64,000 nt of DNA from Streptomyces sp. BA2 (lineage in GTDB: Bacteria; Actinomycetota; Actinomycetes; Streptomycetales; Streptomycetaceae): positions 7,799,001-7,863,000 of the forward strand of contig NZ_WSRO01000002.1 in assembly GCF_009769735.1 (NCBI RefSeq), written 5' to 3'. A program made the translations under genes and the position numbers. Below, piece by piece: positions 49,538-59,140 of the stretch. Numbering within the stretch: position 1 is the stretch's first letter; every line of letters starts with the position of its first letter. The notes beneath the pieces were generated by a model. That model did no database searches. It was not told the origin of the DNA and saw only the letters and a program-made list of their open reading frames with translations.

Positions 49538-50554
49538 ATGGCGCGGATCCTGCCCTTCCAGCCCAGGCGGCTTCCCACCGGCGACGAGAGCGGGGCCGCC
49601 CTGCGGTTCCGCACCGTGCACGGCTACCGGCGCGCGTACCGCGTCGCGGGTGAGGGACCGGCGATTCTGCTGATCCACGGCATCGGCGACTCGTCGGCGA
49701 CGTGGTCCCCACTGATCCCTCAACTGGCCCGCACCCACATGGTCATCGCCCCCGACCTGCTCGGCCACGGCGCGTCCGAGAAGCCACGGGCCGACTACTC
49801 GGTGGCCGCGTACGCCAACGGAGTCCGGGACCTGCTCGGCGTGCTCGGCGTCGAACGGGTCACCCTCGTCGGGCACTCGTTCGGCGGCGGGGTCGCGATG
49901 CAGTTCGCCTACCAGTTCCCCGAGCGCGTCGACCGGCTCGTCCTGGTGAGCACGGGAGGCGTAGGCCCGCAGGTCACCCCCGTCCTACGAGGTGTCTCGC
50001 TGCCCGGGGCCGCACTGCTGCTCTCCCTGCTCGGGCTGCCCGGCGCCGATCTGCCGGTGCGGGCGGCCGTCGCGCTGCTGCGGTTGCTCGACACCGGCCT
50101 CGGGCAGGACGCGCCGGAGCTGATGGGCCTGGTCGACGCGCTGCCCGACGTGTGGGCGCGGGCCGCGTTCATCCGCACGCTGCGGTCCGTCGTCGACTGG
50201 CGCGGCCAAGTGGTCACGATGCTGGACCGCTGCTACCTCGCCCAGGGCATGCCCACGCTCCTGGTCTGGGGCGACCGGGACGGCGTCCTGCCGGTCGACC
50301 ACGCGTACACCGCGCACGAGGCGATGCCCGGCAGCCGCCTGGAGATCTTCCCGGGGGCCGGGCACTTCCCCTTTCACGCCGATCCCGTGCGCTTCCTCTC
50401 GCTCGTCGAGGACTTCATCGGGTCGACGGAACCGGCCAGTTGGAGCATCGAGCAGTGGTGGCGTCTGCTGCGGGCGGGGCGGCCGGGCGACGAGGCGTAC
50501 GTCGACGCGATGGAGCGGCGGTACCGCGAGGCGAGCGAGCGCAGCGCGACCTAG
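49538..50554 (+). CDS. alpha/beta hydrolase
   Basis: 338 residues from ATG 49538. The oxyanion motif is LLIHGIGDSS, the nucleophile Ser114 is in VGHSFGGG, the acid is in VWGDRDGVLP, and the His is in FPGAGHFPFHADP. The sequence fits the lipase/esterase and peptide-hydrolase-like branch without a signal peptide. A C-terminal extension of about 45 residues (WSIEQWWRLLRAGRPGDEAY) is not part of the core fold. The substrate is unknown. It is convergent with the kinase gene, 16 bases apart. Confidence 0.88.
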   Translation: MARILPFQPRRLPTGDESGAALRFRTVHGYRRAYRVAGEGPAILLIHGIGDSSATWSPLIPQLARTHMVIAPDLLGHGASEKPRADYSVAAYANGVRDLLGVLGVERVTLVGHSFGGGVAMQFAYQFPERVDRLVLVSTGGVGPQVTPVLRGVSLPGAALLLSLLGLPGADLPVRAAVALLRLLDTGLGQDAPELMGLVDALPDVWARAAFIRTLRSVVDWRGQVVTMLDRCYLAQGMPTLLVWGDRDGVLPVDHAYTAHEAMPGSRLEIFPGAGHFPFHADPVRFLSLVEDFIGSTEPASWSIEQWWRLLRAGRPGDEAYVDAMERRYREASERSAT

Positions 50555-50570
50555 GGTCTCAAGGCGTCTG

Positions 50571-52265
50571 TCACGCCCGCCAGACCGTCATGTCCGCGGT
50601 CAGGAAGCTGAACCCGTCATTCGGCAGCGCGGTCGACTTCACCTGGACCACGAGCAGGGCGATGTCTCCGGAGGGGTGCTTCACGCAGATCTCGCTGCCT
50701 GCCGCCACCGCGGCCAGCGGGAGGTCGTGGCTGTCGGCGCCCTTGAGGGCGAGACGGCACGAATCGAGGGTGGCACCCGGCTTGCTGTACAACATGGTGA
50801 TCACGCTCTTGTCGCTCTCCAGCGAACACCTGTCCTGCCCGCAGACGAAGCGGATGTCGCCCTTGCGGTCCTTGCGGCGTACCGGCTCCCTGAGGCTCAC
50901 GGAGTTCTTCTCGTCGAACCACTCCTGGGGGTACGCGATGGCTCGTGGCGGGGTGGACGCGTTCGAGGAGGACTTCGAGGAGGGGCGCGTCCCGTCTGAC
51001 GACCCGTCGTTCTTCTCACCAGTCCCGGAGTCCGTACCGGCGGCTGATCTCTCACCGGCCTCGGATCCCGATGTGGACCCTGACGTGGACCCCGACTCGG
51101 ACCCCGGCGTGGATCCCGACCCCCGTGCGGACGTCTCCGAACCGGACTGCGAGGACGTGCCCCCGCGGCGGAGCAGGTCCGTCGCGTCCATGACCGTCCA
51201 CGTCAGGCCCATCACCAGCAGCGAACTCCCCGTCACGATGGCCGTGATGAGCGCGTTGCGTCTTCGGCGGGCCCGCCGCTCGTCCGGCCCCGACGGCTGA
51301 GGCGGCCCCTGCCGCGGCGGCGCGAACAACGGCAGCGTGTGCAGCGGGGTGGGGTGGGGGACCGGCGCCGGAACCATGACCTCCGGCCCCGTGACGTCCC
51401 GCCAGACGGCCAACCCCGCGCCCGCGTCGGTCTCCCGGCCAAGACGCTGCCGGCACCACTCGACGATCTCCGCGGGGGTGGCCCGCTCCGCCGGATCGGC
51501 GGCCAGACACTTGGCGAACAGCGGACGGAGCTGCGCGGGGAGAAGGGACAGGTCGGGCTCCGAGTGCACGATCCGGTACAGCACGCCGACCGAGGGCCCG
51601 TCCCCGTACAGCGGCTCGCCCAGTGCCGCGAACGCCGCGGTCTGGCCGAGCGCGAAGACGTCGGTGGCCGGGGTGACCTCACCCGCGGACGCCTGCTCCG
51701 GGGCCATGAAGTGGGGTGTGCCGACGGTGGCACCCGTGGCTGTGTACGCGGAGGTGGCGCTGGAGGTCAGCGAGATACCGAAGTCGATCACGCGCGGCCC
51801 GTCGGCGGCAAGCAGCACGTTCGACGGCTTCAGGTCCCGGTGCACGATTCCGGCGGCGTGGATGGCCTGCAGCGCCTCGGCGACCCCCGCCATCAGCCAC
51901 AGCACAGCGGGCACCGGCAGCGGTCCGTGCCGGGCGACGGCCTCCGTCAGGGAGGGGCCTGGCACGTACAGGGTGGCGAGCCAGGGCGGCACGCCGTCCG
52001 CGTCGGCGTCGATCAGCTCGGCCGTGTAGGCGCCCCGGACCCGCTGGGCCGCCTTTATCTCCCGCCCGAACCGCCGCCGGAAGGCCGGGTCGTCGGCCAG
52101 CTCCGGCCGCACCACCTTGATCGCCACCGGCCGGCCGCCCTGCGTGTGCGACAGATAGACGCGGCCCATGCCTCCCGCGCCAAGACGGGCTGCGAGACGG
52201 TATCCGGCCACCACCGGTGGATCCTCCGCCCGCAACGGCTGGAACACCTCAGACGCATCGTTCAT
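50571..52265 (-). CDS. membrane Ser/Thr protein kinase with extracytoplasmic domain
   Basis: 564 residues from ATG 52265. The kinase domain (about 18-280) has LGAGGMGRVY, Lys50 in AIKVVRP, HRDLKPSN (142-149) and DFG (161-163). A Pro-rich juxtamembrane segment, one transmembrane helix (ALITAIVTGSSLLVMGLTW), a Ser/Gly/Thr/Asp spacer of about 75 residues and a 120-residue outer domain with three cysteines (FVCGQDRCSLE, DSCRLAL) follow. No PASTA repeats, so the signal sensed differs from PknB-type kinases. It phosphorylates Ser/Thr on unknown partners. Confidence 0.9.
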   Translation of the reverse strand: MNDASEVFQPLRAEDPPVVAGYRLAARLGAGGMGRVYLSHTQGGRPVAIKVVRPELADDPAFRRRFGREIKAAQRVRGAYTAELIDADADGVPPWLATLYVPGPSLTEAVARHGPLPVPAVLWLMAGVAEALQAIHAAGIVHRDLKPSNVLLAADGPRVIDFGISLTSSATSAYTATGATVGTPHFMAPEQASAGEVTPATDVFALGQTAAFAALGEPLYGDGPSVGVLYRIVHSEPDLSLLPAQLRPLFAKCLAADPAERATPAEIVEWCRQRLGRETDAGAGLAVWRDVTGPEVMVPAPVPHPTPLHTLPLFAPPRQGPPQPSGPDERRARRRRNALITAIVTGSSLLVMGLTWTVMDATDLLRRGGTSSQSGSETSARGSGSTPGSESGSTSGSTSGSEAGERSAAGTDSGTGEKNDGSSDGTRPSSKSSSNASTPPRAIAYPQEWFDEKNSVSLREPVRRKDRKGDIRFVCGQDRCSLESDKSVITMLYSKPGATLDSCRLALKGADSHDLPLAAVAAGSEICVKHPSGDIALLVVQVKSTALPNDGFSFLTADMTVWRA

Positions 52266-52351
52266 CGCCACTTGCCCCCCTGCTCTCCCCTGCACCCCTG
52301 ATCCCCCTGATCAACAGCAGTCTGAGCAGCCTAAAGGGTCCCCGTTGGCCG

Positions 52352-53467
52352 CTACTCCTCGGCGAGGACCCGCTGCGCCACCGCGAACGCCGAATTGGCG
52401 GCGGGCACACCGCAGTAGACCGCCGTCTGGAGCAGCACCGCGCCGATCTCCTCGGGTGTGAGCCCGATGCGGCGGGCCGCCCGGACGTGCATGGCCAGCT
52501 CGTCGTAGTGCCCGTGCGCGACCAGGGCGGTCATGGTGATCATGCTGCGTTCGCGGCGCGCGAGGGTGGGGTCGGTCCAGATCTCACTCCAGGCGTAGCG
52601 GGAGATGAAGTCCTGGAAGCGGGCCGTGAAGGGCGTGGTGTTTCCCTGCGCGCGGTCCACGTGAGCGTCGCCAAGGACCGAACGCCGGGCAGCCATCCCG
52701 CTCGTGGCCGTACCCGTGAAGTGCGTGCGCAGTGCGGCGACGACGGCCTCCGGGCGCTCGGCCGGCGCGAGGTGCGAGGCGCCCGCCAGTTCCGTGAGCC
52801 AGGCGCCCGGCACCGCGTCAGCGATCTCACGTGCGTGGGCGGGCGGCGTCGCCGGGTCCTCGCGGCCCGCGACGACGAGCGTGGGAGCGGTGATCGTCGC
52901 CAGCGTCTCCCTGATGTCGTACGCCGCCAGCGCGTCGCAGCACGCGGCGTACGCGTCGGGGTCGGTGGTCCGGTGGTCGTCGACCAGGCCGGGGGCCGTG
53001 AACCCGGGGGTGAACCAGCGGTCCGGCGCGCTCTCCGCGAGCGTGGCGAGGCCCTCGCGGCGTACGAGTGCCGCGCGCTCCTCCCAGCGTGCACTGCCGC
53101 CGAAGTGCGCCGACGAGCAGATCACGGCGAGGCTCTCCACTCGCTCCGGGTGGTGCGCGGCCAGGTGCAGGCCGACGGCGCCGCCGAGGGAGACGCCCGC
53201 GTACGCGAAGCGGTCGATGCCGAGGGAGTCGGCGAGCGCGAGGACGAGGGCGGCCAGGTCGGCGACGGTCGCTCCCGGGCCGATCAGCTCGGCGGGGGAC
53301 TTGCCGTGACCGGGCAGGTCCCAGCGTACGACCCGGTGGGTGGTGGAGAGTTCGGGCGCCACGGCGTCCCACAGGGCGGTGGAGGTGCCGACGGACGAGC
53401 CGAGGAGGAGCGGGGGCGCGGTCGGGGCACCCTCGGTGGTGTGGTGCGGCAGCTTCGCGGGGGTCAT
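52352..53467 (-). CDS. pcaL: bifunctional 3-oxoadipate enol-lactonase / 4-carboxymuconolactone decarboxylase
   Basis: 371 residues from ATG 53467 (ATGA overlap with pcaB). Residues 1-250 are an alpha/beta hydrolase (nucleophile in AYAGVSLGGAVGLHLA, acid in AGREDPATPP, His in GASHLAP), the PcaD lactonase. Residues 255-371 are a carboxymuconolactone decarboxylase domain (RSMITMTALVAHGHYDEL), the PcaC part. The fusion performs the last two steps before beta-ketoadipate. It is last in the pcaIJFHGBL unit. Fused PcaDC proteins of this size are characteristic of actinomycetes. Confidence 0.93.
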   Translation of the reverse strand: MTPAKLPHHTTEGAPTAPPLLLGSSVGTSTALWDAVAPELSTTHRVVRWDLPGHGKSPAELIGPGATVADLAALVLALADSLGIDRFAYAGVSLGGAVGLHLAAHHPERVESLAVICSSAHFGGSARWEERAALVRREGLATLAESAPDRWFTPGFTAPGLVDDHRTTDPDAYAACCDALAAYDIRETLATITAPTLVVAGREDPATPPAHAREIADAVPGAWLTELAGASHLAPAERPEAVVAALRTHFTGTATSGMAARRSVLGDAHVDRAQGNTTPFTARFQDFISRYAWSEIWTDPTLARRERSMITMTALVAHGHYDELAMHVRAARRIGLTPEEIGAVLLQTAVYCGVPAANSAFAVAQRVLAEE

Positions 53468-54903
53468 CGTCGCTCCAGGGCTCGGTCCGTGAGGGTTCCG
53501 GCGGAGCCGGTGTAGTGGGCGGGGTCAGTGAGTTCGGCGAGGTCGACGTCCGCCAGACCGGGCTCTTCGGCGAGGATCTCCGCGAGGGTCCTGCCCTCGT
53601 CGCGGGTGCGGCGGGCCGCCGACGTGAGGAGTTCCTTCGCGCGGGCCCGGCCCAGGAGGGGCGTCAGCTCAGCGGTGAGGCGCTCGGAGACGATCAACCC
53701 GTGGGTGAGACCGAGGTGTTCGCGCATCGCCTCCGGGTGGACCTGGAGGTTCTCGGCGAGTTCCGCCGCGTGGTGGCTCGCGCCGCCGACCGTGCGCAGG
53801 AGGTCGCGCAGGGGCTCCCACTCCGCGTGCCAGGCGCCTGCCGGGCGTTCGTCCTCGGCGGCCATCGAGGCGTGGAGCGTCGCCGCCAGGGCGGGGGCGC
53901 GGCGGGCTGCGGCCGCGACGAGGGTGGAGCGCACGGGGTTCGCCTTGTGGGGCATGGCGGATGACCCGCCACCGGCACCTTCGGTGACTTCGGCCAACTC
54001 CGTCCGGCCGAGGGTGAGGATGTCCACGGCGGCCTTGCCCAGGGCCCCGGCGCTGAAGGCGAGGACTCCGGCGAGGTCGGCGACCGGGGTGCGGAGGGTG
54101 TGCCAGGGGAGGGCGGGTTCGGCCAGCCCCAGGCAGCGGGCATAGGCGCCGAGGAGTCCTGCCCCGACCCTGCCCGCTCCCGAAACCACCTCGGCTCCCG
54201 GCGAAGTCGCCTCCGGCGCCGAGGCCGCCGCCTCCGCTGCCGCCGAAGCCGCCGGCGAGCAGTTCGACGCGTACGCCCCGAAGGCGGCCAACGTCCCCGC
54301 AGCACCCCCCAGTTGAGCCGGAAGCGCGTCTCGCACCGTCCTCACTCTGTCCCGCGCGTCGAGGGCCAGCGTCCGCCAGCCCGCGGCCTTGAGGCCGAAC
54401 GTCGTCGGGACCGCGTGCTGTGTCAGGGTGCGGCCCGGCATCACCGTGTCCCGGTGTTCCGTCGCGAGGCGGGACAGCGCCGCCTCCACGCGGGCCAGAT
54501 CCGCCAGGATCAGGTCCAGCGTGCGCCGCGCGACCAGCATCATCGCCGTGTCCATGATGTCCTGGCTGGTCGCTCCCCGGTGGACATACGGCGCGGCCTC
54601 CGCAGGCACCGCCGCCGTCAGGTCCGCGACCAGCGGGATCACCGGATTGCCGCCGGAACGAGCGCGGAGAGCCAGCTCTCGTACGTCGAAGCGGTCGGCA
54701 TCGGCCGCGGCCGTGACCGCCGTCGCCGCCTCCGCCGGGGCCAGACCCACCTCGGCCTGGGCCCGTGTCAGCGCCGCCTCCGCATCCAGCATCGCCTGCA
54801 GAAACGCGGTGTCGCCCGTCGCGGCCTCGGCCGGTGAGCCCGCTCGCCCGGGGGCGAGCAGGCCGACGTCGGCACCTTCAAGACCCGCTGGAACAAGACT
54901 CAC
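53464..54903 (-). CDS. pcaB: 3-carboxy-cis,cis-muconate cycloisomerase
   Basis: 479 residues from GTG 54903, overlapping the pcaG stop as GTGA. Fumarase/aspartase superfamily with GGGSSAMPHKANPVRSTL as the signature loop. It closes 3-carboxymuconate to 4-carboxymuconolactone. A run of Ala/Ser (SAAAEAAASAPEATSPGAE) in the middle is an insertion compared with proteobacterial PcaB. It is between pcaG and pcaL in the operon. Confidence 0.93.
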   Translation of the reverse strand: MSLVPAGLEGADVGLLAPGRAGSPAEAATGDTAFLQAMLDAEAALTRAQAEVGLAPAEAATAVTAAADADRFDVRELALRARSGGNPVIPLVADLTAAVPAEAAPYVHRGATSQDIMDTAMMLVARRTLDLILADLARVEAALSRLATEHRDTVMPGRTLTQHAVPTTFGLKAAGWRTLALDARDRVRTVRDALPAQLGGAAGTLAAFGAYASNCSPAASAAAEAAASAPEATSPGAEVVSGAGRVGAGLLGAYARCLGLAEPALPWHTLRTPVADLAGVLAFSAGALGKAAVDILTLGRTELAEVTEGAGGGSSAMPHKANPVRSTLVAAAARRAPALAATLHASMAAEDERPAGAWHAEWEPLRDLLRTVGGASHHAAELAENLQVHPEAMREHLGLTHGLIVSERLTAELTPLLGRARAKELLTSAARRTRDEGRTLAEILAEEPGLADVDLAELTDPAHYTGSAGTLTDRALERR

Positions 54904-55454
54904 TGGAACTCCAGGAACGCCGTTTCGCCCTCGCCCTGAAGGCGGATGTCGAAACGGTACGTGCGGCTCGCCTCGGGGTGGGCGACCAACGTCGTACGCC
55001 GCGCCGGGTCGAGGGAGTTGAGGAGCGGGTCGCCGGGCTCGTCGACCAGGTAGGCGCGGGTATACAGGTGATGGAGCAGACCGCGCGCGAAGACCGCGAC
55101 AGCGATGTACGAGACGCCGCCCGGCGGGAGCGTACGGACCGTCCAGTGCCCGTCCGCGTCGGTCGGGACGCGCCCGAACCCGGTGAACGCGACGCCGTCA
55201 CGGCCGATGACCTCGCCCGTGACCGGGTCGTGCCGCAGGGATCCCGGCGCGCCCGTGCGGGAGCCGTCGGGCGCGGGCTGCCAGGTCTCGATGAGGGCGT
55301 CGGGTACGGGGTTTCCCGCGCCGTCGTACACGTACCCGTGCACGGTGATCGTGTCCGGATGGCCGGCCGGCGCGACCTCGCCGCCCCTCGGGAAGGGCAG
55401 CGCGTAGCCGTAGAAGGGGCCGACCGTCTGGGAGGGAGTCGGAGCGTACGACAT
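54900..55454 (-). CDS. pcaG: protocatechuate 3,4-dioxygenase alpha subunit
   Basis: 184 residues from ATG 55454, with TGATG overlap to pcaH. Intradiol dioxygenase fold (SQTVGPFYGYALPFPRG; HGYVYDGAGNPVPDALIETW). As in all alpha subunits, the iron ligands are not kept here; it shapes the active site made by PcaH. The complex opens protocatechuate between the two hydroxyls with O2. Confidence 0.94.
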   Translation of the reverse strand: MSYAPTPSQTVGPFYGYALPFPRGGEVAPAGHPDTITVHGYVYDGAGNPVPDALIETWQPAPDGSRTGAPGSLRHDPVTGEVIGRDGVAFTGFGRVPTDADGHWTVRTLPPGGVSYIAVAVFARGLLHHLYTRAYLVDEPGDPLLNSLDPARRTTLVAHPEASRTYRFDIRLQGEGETAFLEFQ

Positions 55455-56227
55455 CAGTGGTGGTCGCCTTCCTCGAAGAGCGTCGCGGCGGGGCCGTCGA
55501 GCACGATGTCCCAGCGGTAGCCGAGCGACCACTCGGGGGCGGAGAGATCATGGTCGTAGGCGGAGACCAGACGTCGGCGCGCCGACTCGTCGGTGACCGA
55601 GCGCAGGACCGGGTCGTAGGGGAACAGCGGGTCGCCCGGGAAGTACATCTGCGTCACCAGGCGCTGCGTGAACGCCGTGCCGAAGACCGAGAAGTGGATG
55701 TGTGCGGGGCGCCACGCGTTGACGTGGTTGCGCCACGGGTACGCACCCGGCTTGATGGTCGTGAAGGAGTACGTTCCCTCGTCGTCGGTCAGGCAGCGGC
55801 CGAAGCCCGTGAAGTTCGGGTCGAGCGGGGCCGGATGCTGGTCCAGCTGGTGGGCGTACCTGCCGGACGCGTTGGCCTGCCACAGCTCGACCAACTGGCC
55901 GCGCACGGGCCGCCCTTCGCGGTCCAGGACACGGCCGGACACGGTGATCCGCTCGCCGAGCGGCTCGCCCAGGTGCTGGCGCGTCAGGTCGCGGTCGAGC
56001 GCCGTGATGTCGGTGACGCCGAACGCGGGACCGTATCGCTCCACGGCCTCCGGGTCACGCAGCGGGATCAGCGGCTGCTTGGGGTGGCGGAAGTGACTGC
56101 TGCGGTACGGGGGATAGTCGCGGGGCGGGTGATCGGCGGGCGCGGCTGCCGCGGCCTGCGCCTTGGCGACCTCCGTGTCTATCTCCTGCTGGCTCAGCCC
56201 GTCGGGCAGGGGTTTGGTGAGGGGCAT
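55454..56227 (-). CDS. pcaH: protocatechuate 3,4-dioxygenase beta subunit
   Basis: 257 residues from ATG 56227. The non-heme Fe(III) ligands are visible as Tyr124 (GRYAHQ), Tyr163 (GAYPWRNH), His176 and His178 (RPAHIHFS); the 39/13/2 spacing equals that of the Pseudomonas enzyme. It carries the catalytic site of the dioxygenase with PcaG. An 89-base gap upstream (after pcaF) holds a GGGGACGGC-type repeat, the only large break in the operon, so a minor internal promoter there is possible. Confidence 0.95.
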   Translation of the reverse strand: MPLTKPLPDGLSQQEIDTEVAKAQAAAAAPADHPPRDYPPYRSSHFRHPKQPLIPLRDPEAVERYGPAFGVTDITALDRDLTRQHLGEPLGERITVSGRVLDREGRPVRGQLVELWQANASGRYAHQLDQHPAPLDPNFTGFGRCLTDDEGTYSFTTIKPGAYPWRNHVNAWRPAHIHFSVFGTAFTQRLVTQMYFPGDPLFPYDPVLRSVTDESARRRLVSAYDHDLSAPEWSLGYRWDIVLDGPAATLFEEGDHH

Positions 56228-56316
56228 GTCTCTCGGCTCCGTGAGTACGGCGTGCTGCGGAAGGGTGTGGGGACGGCGGGGGCGCCAGGGACGCCGGGGA
56301 CGGCGGGGACGGCGGG

Positions 56317-57525
56317 TCAGCGTTCGAGGACCAGGGCCAAACCCTGGCCGACGCCGATGCAGAGGGTGGCGACGCCCGTGCCCGAGCCGCGCCGGGCGAG
56401 CTGGTGGGCGACGGTTCCGGCGAGCCGCGCGCCGGACGCGCCGAGCGGATGGCCGAGCGCGATGGCGCCGCCCTGCGGGTTCAGGACGGCCGTGTCGAGG
56501 CCCGGCCATTCGGCCACGCACCCCAACACCTGCGCCGCGAAAGCCTCGTTCAGCTCAAGCGTGCTCAGATCACCGAAGGACCTGCCCGCCTTCGTGAGGG
56601 CGCGGTTGACTGCCTCGACCGGCGCGAGACCGAAGTAGTGCGGCTCGATCGCGGAGACGGCGGACGCCGATACACGGGCCAGCGGCTCGCGGCCCGTCGC
56701 CCTCAGACCCTCCTCGTCGACCAGGAGCAGCGCGGCCGCGCCGTCGTTGAGCGGCGACGCATTGCCGGGGGTGACCGTGCCGGCCGGGGTGCGGAAGGAC
56801 GGCTTGAGCTTGGCCATCGCCTCCAGAGAGGCGTCGGCGCGTACGCACTCGTCGCGCTCGAAGAGGACGGGATCACCCTTGCGCCGAGGGATCGCGACCG
56901 GCGTGATCTCCGCGTCGAACAGGCCCTTCTGCTGTGCGGCGGCAGCCTTCTGATGGCTGTTCAGGGCGTACGCGTCCTGCTGCTCGCGCGTGATCCCGTG
57001 CTTGTCAGCGATGAGTTCGGCGCTCTCGCCGAGCGGGACCGTCCACTGCGGCTCCATCTTCGGGTTGACCATGCGCCAGCCCAGAGTGGTGGAGTACAGC
57101 TCGGTGTGCCCGGCGGGGAACGGGCTCTCGCTCTTCGGCAGCACGTAGGGGGCGCGGGTCATCGACTCGACCCCGCCGGCCAGGGCGATGGAGACGTCGC
57201 CGAGCGCGATGGCGCGCGCGGCCTGGATGACGGCTTCGAGCCCGGATGCGCAGAGCCGGTTGACGGTCACGCCCGGCACCGTCACGGGGAGTCCGGCGAG
57301 CAGGGCGGCCATGCGGCCGACGTTGCGGTTCTCCTCGCCCGCGCCGTTCGCGTTGCCGAAGTAGACGTCGCCGATCCGGGCGGGGTCCAAGTCCGGCGTA
57401 CGGGCGAGGAGTTCGCGGATGGCGTGGGCGCCGAGGTCGTCCGGGCGGACGCCGGCAAGCGCGCCCTTGTACTTGCCGACGGGGGTGCGTACGGCGTCGA
57501 CGATGTAGACGTCACGCAGGCTCAT
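56317..57525 (-). CDS. pcaF: 3-oxoadipyl-CoA thiolase
   Basis: 402 residues from ATG 57525 (ATGA overlap with pcaJ). Thiolase with nucleophile Cys92 ([11 protein letters not shown]), [14 protein letters not shown] and the final Cys in TLCIGVGQG. It splits beta-ketoadipyl-CoA to succinyl-CoA and acetyl-CoA. Different from the FadA6-like thiolase at 35231 in length and around the active site (RLCASG versus RQCGSS). Confidence 0.92.
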   Translation of the reverse strand: MSLRDVYIVDAVRTPVGKYKGALAGVRPDDLGAHAIRELLARTPDLDPARIGDVYFGNANGAGEENRNVGRMAALLAGLPVTVPGVTVNRLCASGLEAVIQAARAIALGDVSIALAGGVESMTRAPYVLPKSESPFPAGHTELYSTTLGWRMVNPKMEPQWTVPLGESAELIADKHGITREQQDAYALNSHQKAAAAQQKGLFDAEITPVAIPRRKGDPVLFERDECVRADASLEAMAKLKPSFRTPAGTVTPGNASPLNDGAAALLLVDEEGLRATGREPLARVSASAVSAIEPHYFGLAPVEAVNRALTKAGRSFGDLSTLELNEAFAAQVLGCVAEWPGLDTAVLNPQGGAIALGHPLGASGARLAGTVAHQLARRGSGTGVATLCIGVGQGLALVLER

Positions 57526-58169
57526 GACGGGGTTCCTTCAGGAATGAGGACCTTGGCGGCGGTCTTGGTGACGACCTCGTCCGTGGTGACGCCGGGCGCC
57601 AACTCGACCAGTTCCAGGCCGGTTTCCACGACCTCCAGGACGCAGAGGTCAGTGATGATCCGGTTCACGCACGCCCGGCCGGTCAGCGGCAGCGCACACT
57701 CCTCAAGGACCTTGGGGGAGCCGTCCTTGGCGGTGTGGGTCATCGCCACGATCACCGTGCGCGCCCCGTGCACCAGGTCCATCGCCCCGCCGATCCCCGT
57801 GATCATCTTGCCGGGGATCGCCCAGTTGGCCAGGTCCCCGCGCTCGGAGACCTGCATGGCGCCGAGCACCGCGACATCGATGTGACCGCCGCGGATCATC
57901 CCGAAGGACAGCGCGGAGTCGAAGTAGGAGGCGCCGGGGAGCACGGTGACCGTCTCCTTGCCCGCGTTGATCAGATCCGGGTCCACCTCGGCGTCCGTGG
58001 GGTAACGGCCCACGCCGAGGATGCCGTTCTCGGACTCCAGGACCACCTCGACGCCCTCGGGGAGGTAGTTGGGGATCAGCGTGGGAAGGCCGATGCCCAG
58101 GTTCACGTACTGGCCGTCGCGCAGCTCGCGCGCGGCACGGGCGGCCATCTGCTCTCGCGTCCATGCCAT
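57522..58169 (-). CDS. pcaJ: 3-oxoadipate CoA-transferase beta subunit
   Basis: 215 residues from ATG 58169 (TGATG overlap with pcaI). Family I CoA transferase beta subunit with the catalytic Glu in [13 protein letters not shown], then [15 protein letters not shown] and [16 protein letters not shown]. With PcaI it moves CoA from succinyl-CoA to beta-ketoadipate. Confidence 0.93.
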   Translation of the reverse strand: MAWTREQMAARAARELRDGQYVNLGIGLPTLIPNYLPEGVEVVLESENGILGVGRYPTDAEVDPDLINAGKETVTVLPGASYFDSALSFGMIRGGHIDVAVLGAMQVSERGDLANWAIPGKMITGIGGAMDLVHGARTVIVAMTHTAKDGSPKVLEECALPLTGRACVNRIITDLCVLEVVETGLELVELAPGVTTDEVVTKTAAKVLIPEGTPS

Positions 58170-58951
58170 CAGCCGCTCACCGTCCCTCGTGCCGGAGGCG
58201 CGGAAACCGTACGCCGCTCTATCTGCTTGTCCGCGGCCTGCTCGGGGGTGAGGGCGACGACCCGCTGGACGTAGATCCCCGGCAGATGCACCGCGTCGGG
58301 GTCGATCTCGCCCGGCTCCACCAGCTCCTCCACCTCGGCGATCGTGACCCGTCCGGCCATCGCGGCCAGGGGGTTGAAGTTGCGGGTCGACTTGTTGAAC
58401 ACGAGGTTCCCGTGCCGGTCGCCCTTGGCCGCCCGCACCAGCGCGAAGTCGGTCCGGATGCCGCGCTCCAGGACGTACTCCTGCCCGTCGAACTCCCGCA
58501 CCTCCTTGGCCGGCGAGGCGAGCGCGACCCCGCCCGAGCCGTCGTAGCGCCACGGCAGTCCGCCGTCGGCGACCTGCGTGCCCACCCCGGCCGGCGTGTA
58601 GAACGCGGGAATCCCGCACCCTCCCGCGCGCAGCCGCTCGGCGAGTGTGCCCTGCGGGATCATCTCCACCTCCAGCTCACCACCCAGATACTGGCGGGCG
58701 AACTCCTTGTTGGCGCCGATGTACGAACCGGTCACCCGCGCGATCCGGCCCGCCGAGAGCAGTACGGCAAGGCCCGACTCCATCGCCCCGCAGTTGTTGG
58801 ACACCACCCGCAGGCCCGACACCCCGGCGTCGTACAGCGCCGCGATCAGCACGCCGGGCACACCGCTCAGCCCGAACCCGCCCACCGCAAGGGACGAACC
58901 GTCCCCCACATCGGCCACCGCGCCGGCGGCCGAGGCCACCACCTTGTCCAT
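58169..58951 (-). CDS. pcaI: 3-oxoadipate CoA-transferase alpha subunit
   Basis: 260 residues from ATG 58951, with GAGG eight bases upstream; the frame is open to 59005. Alpha subunit markers are [26 protein letters not shown] and GVTG-like [16 protein letters not shown]. First gene of the pca operon, divergent from the MarR gene. The pathway from protocatechuate to TCA-cycle intermediates is complete within this operon. Genes making protocatechuate from 4-hydroxybenzoate (pobA) are not in the window. Confidence 0.92.
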   Translation of the reverse strand: MDKVVASAAGAVADVGDGSSLAVGGFGLSGVPGVLIAALYDAGVSGLRVVSNNCGAMESGLAVLLSAGRIARVTGSYIGANKEFARQYLGGELEVEMIPQGTLAERLRAGGCGIPAFYTPAGVGTQVADGGLPWRYDGSGGVALASPAKEVREFDGQEYVLERGIRTDFALVRAAKGDRHGNLVFNKSTRNFNPLAAMAGRVTIAEVEELVEPGEIDPDAVHLPGIYVQRVVALTPEQAADKQIERRTVSAPPARGTVSG

Positions 58952-59013
58952 CCGTCGAGCCTCATCTCTTCCAGGCCTTCGATGCCCCGTGCATGCCCCG
59001 TCCATTAATCAGG

Positions 59014-59091
59014 GCACTGACTATTTCCACGAGGTTGAACTTACGCTGCCACTCGTTCCCTGGGCCGTCAAGGGCGAGTAGTGTTCAGTGC
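59014..59091. promoter_or_regulatory. paired inverted half-sites in the pca divergent promoter
   Basis: GCACTGA (59014-59020) and TCAGTGC (59085-59091) are inverted copies 64 bases apart in the 189-base region between pcaI and the MarR gene. They could be two operator elements, one for each direction. Whether they equal the PcaV site of S. coelicolor was not checked. Confidence 0.35.
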
Positions 59092-59140
59092 ACCTACGAA
59101 AAATTCAGGCACGAGCAGGCACAAGCCAGTGGAGGAACTC

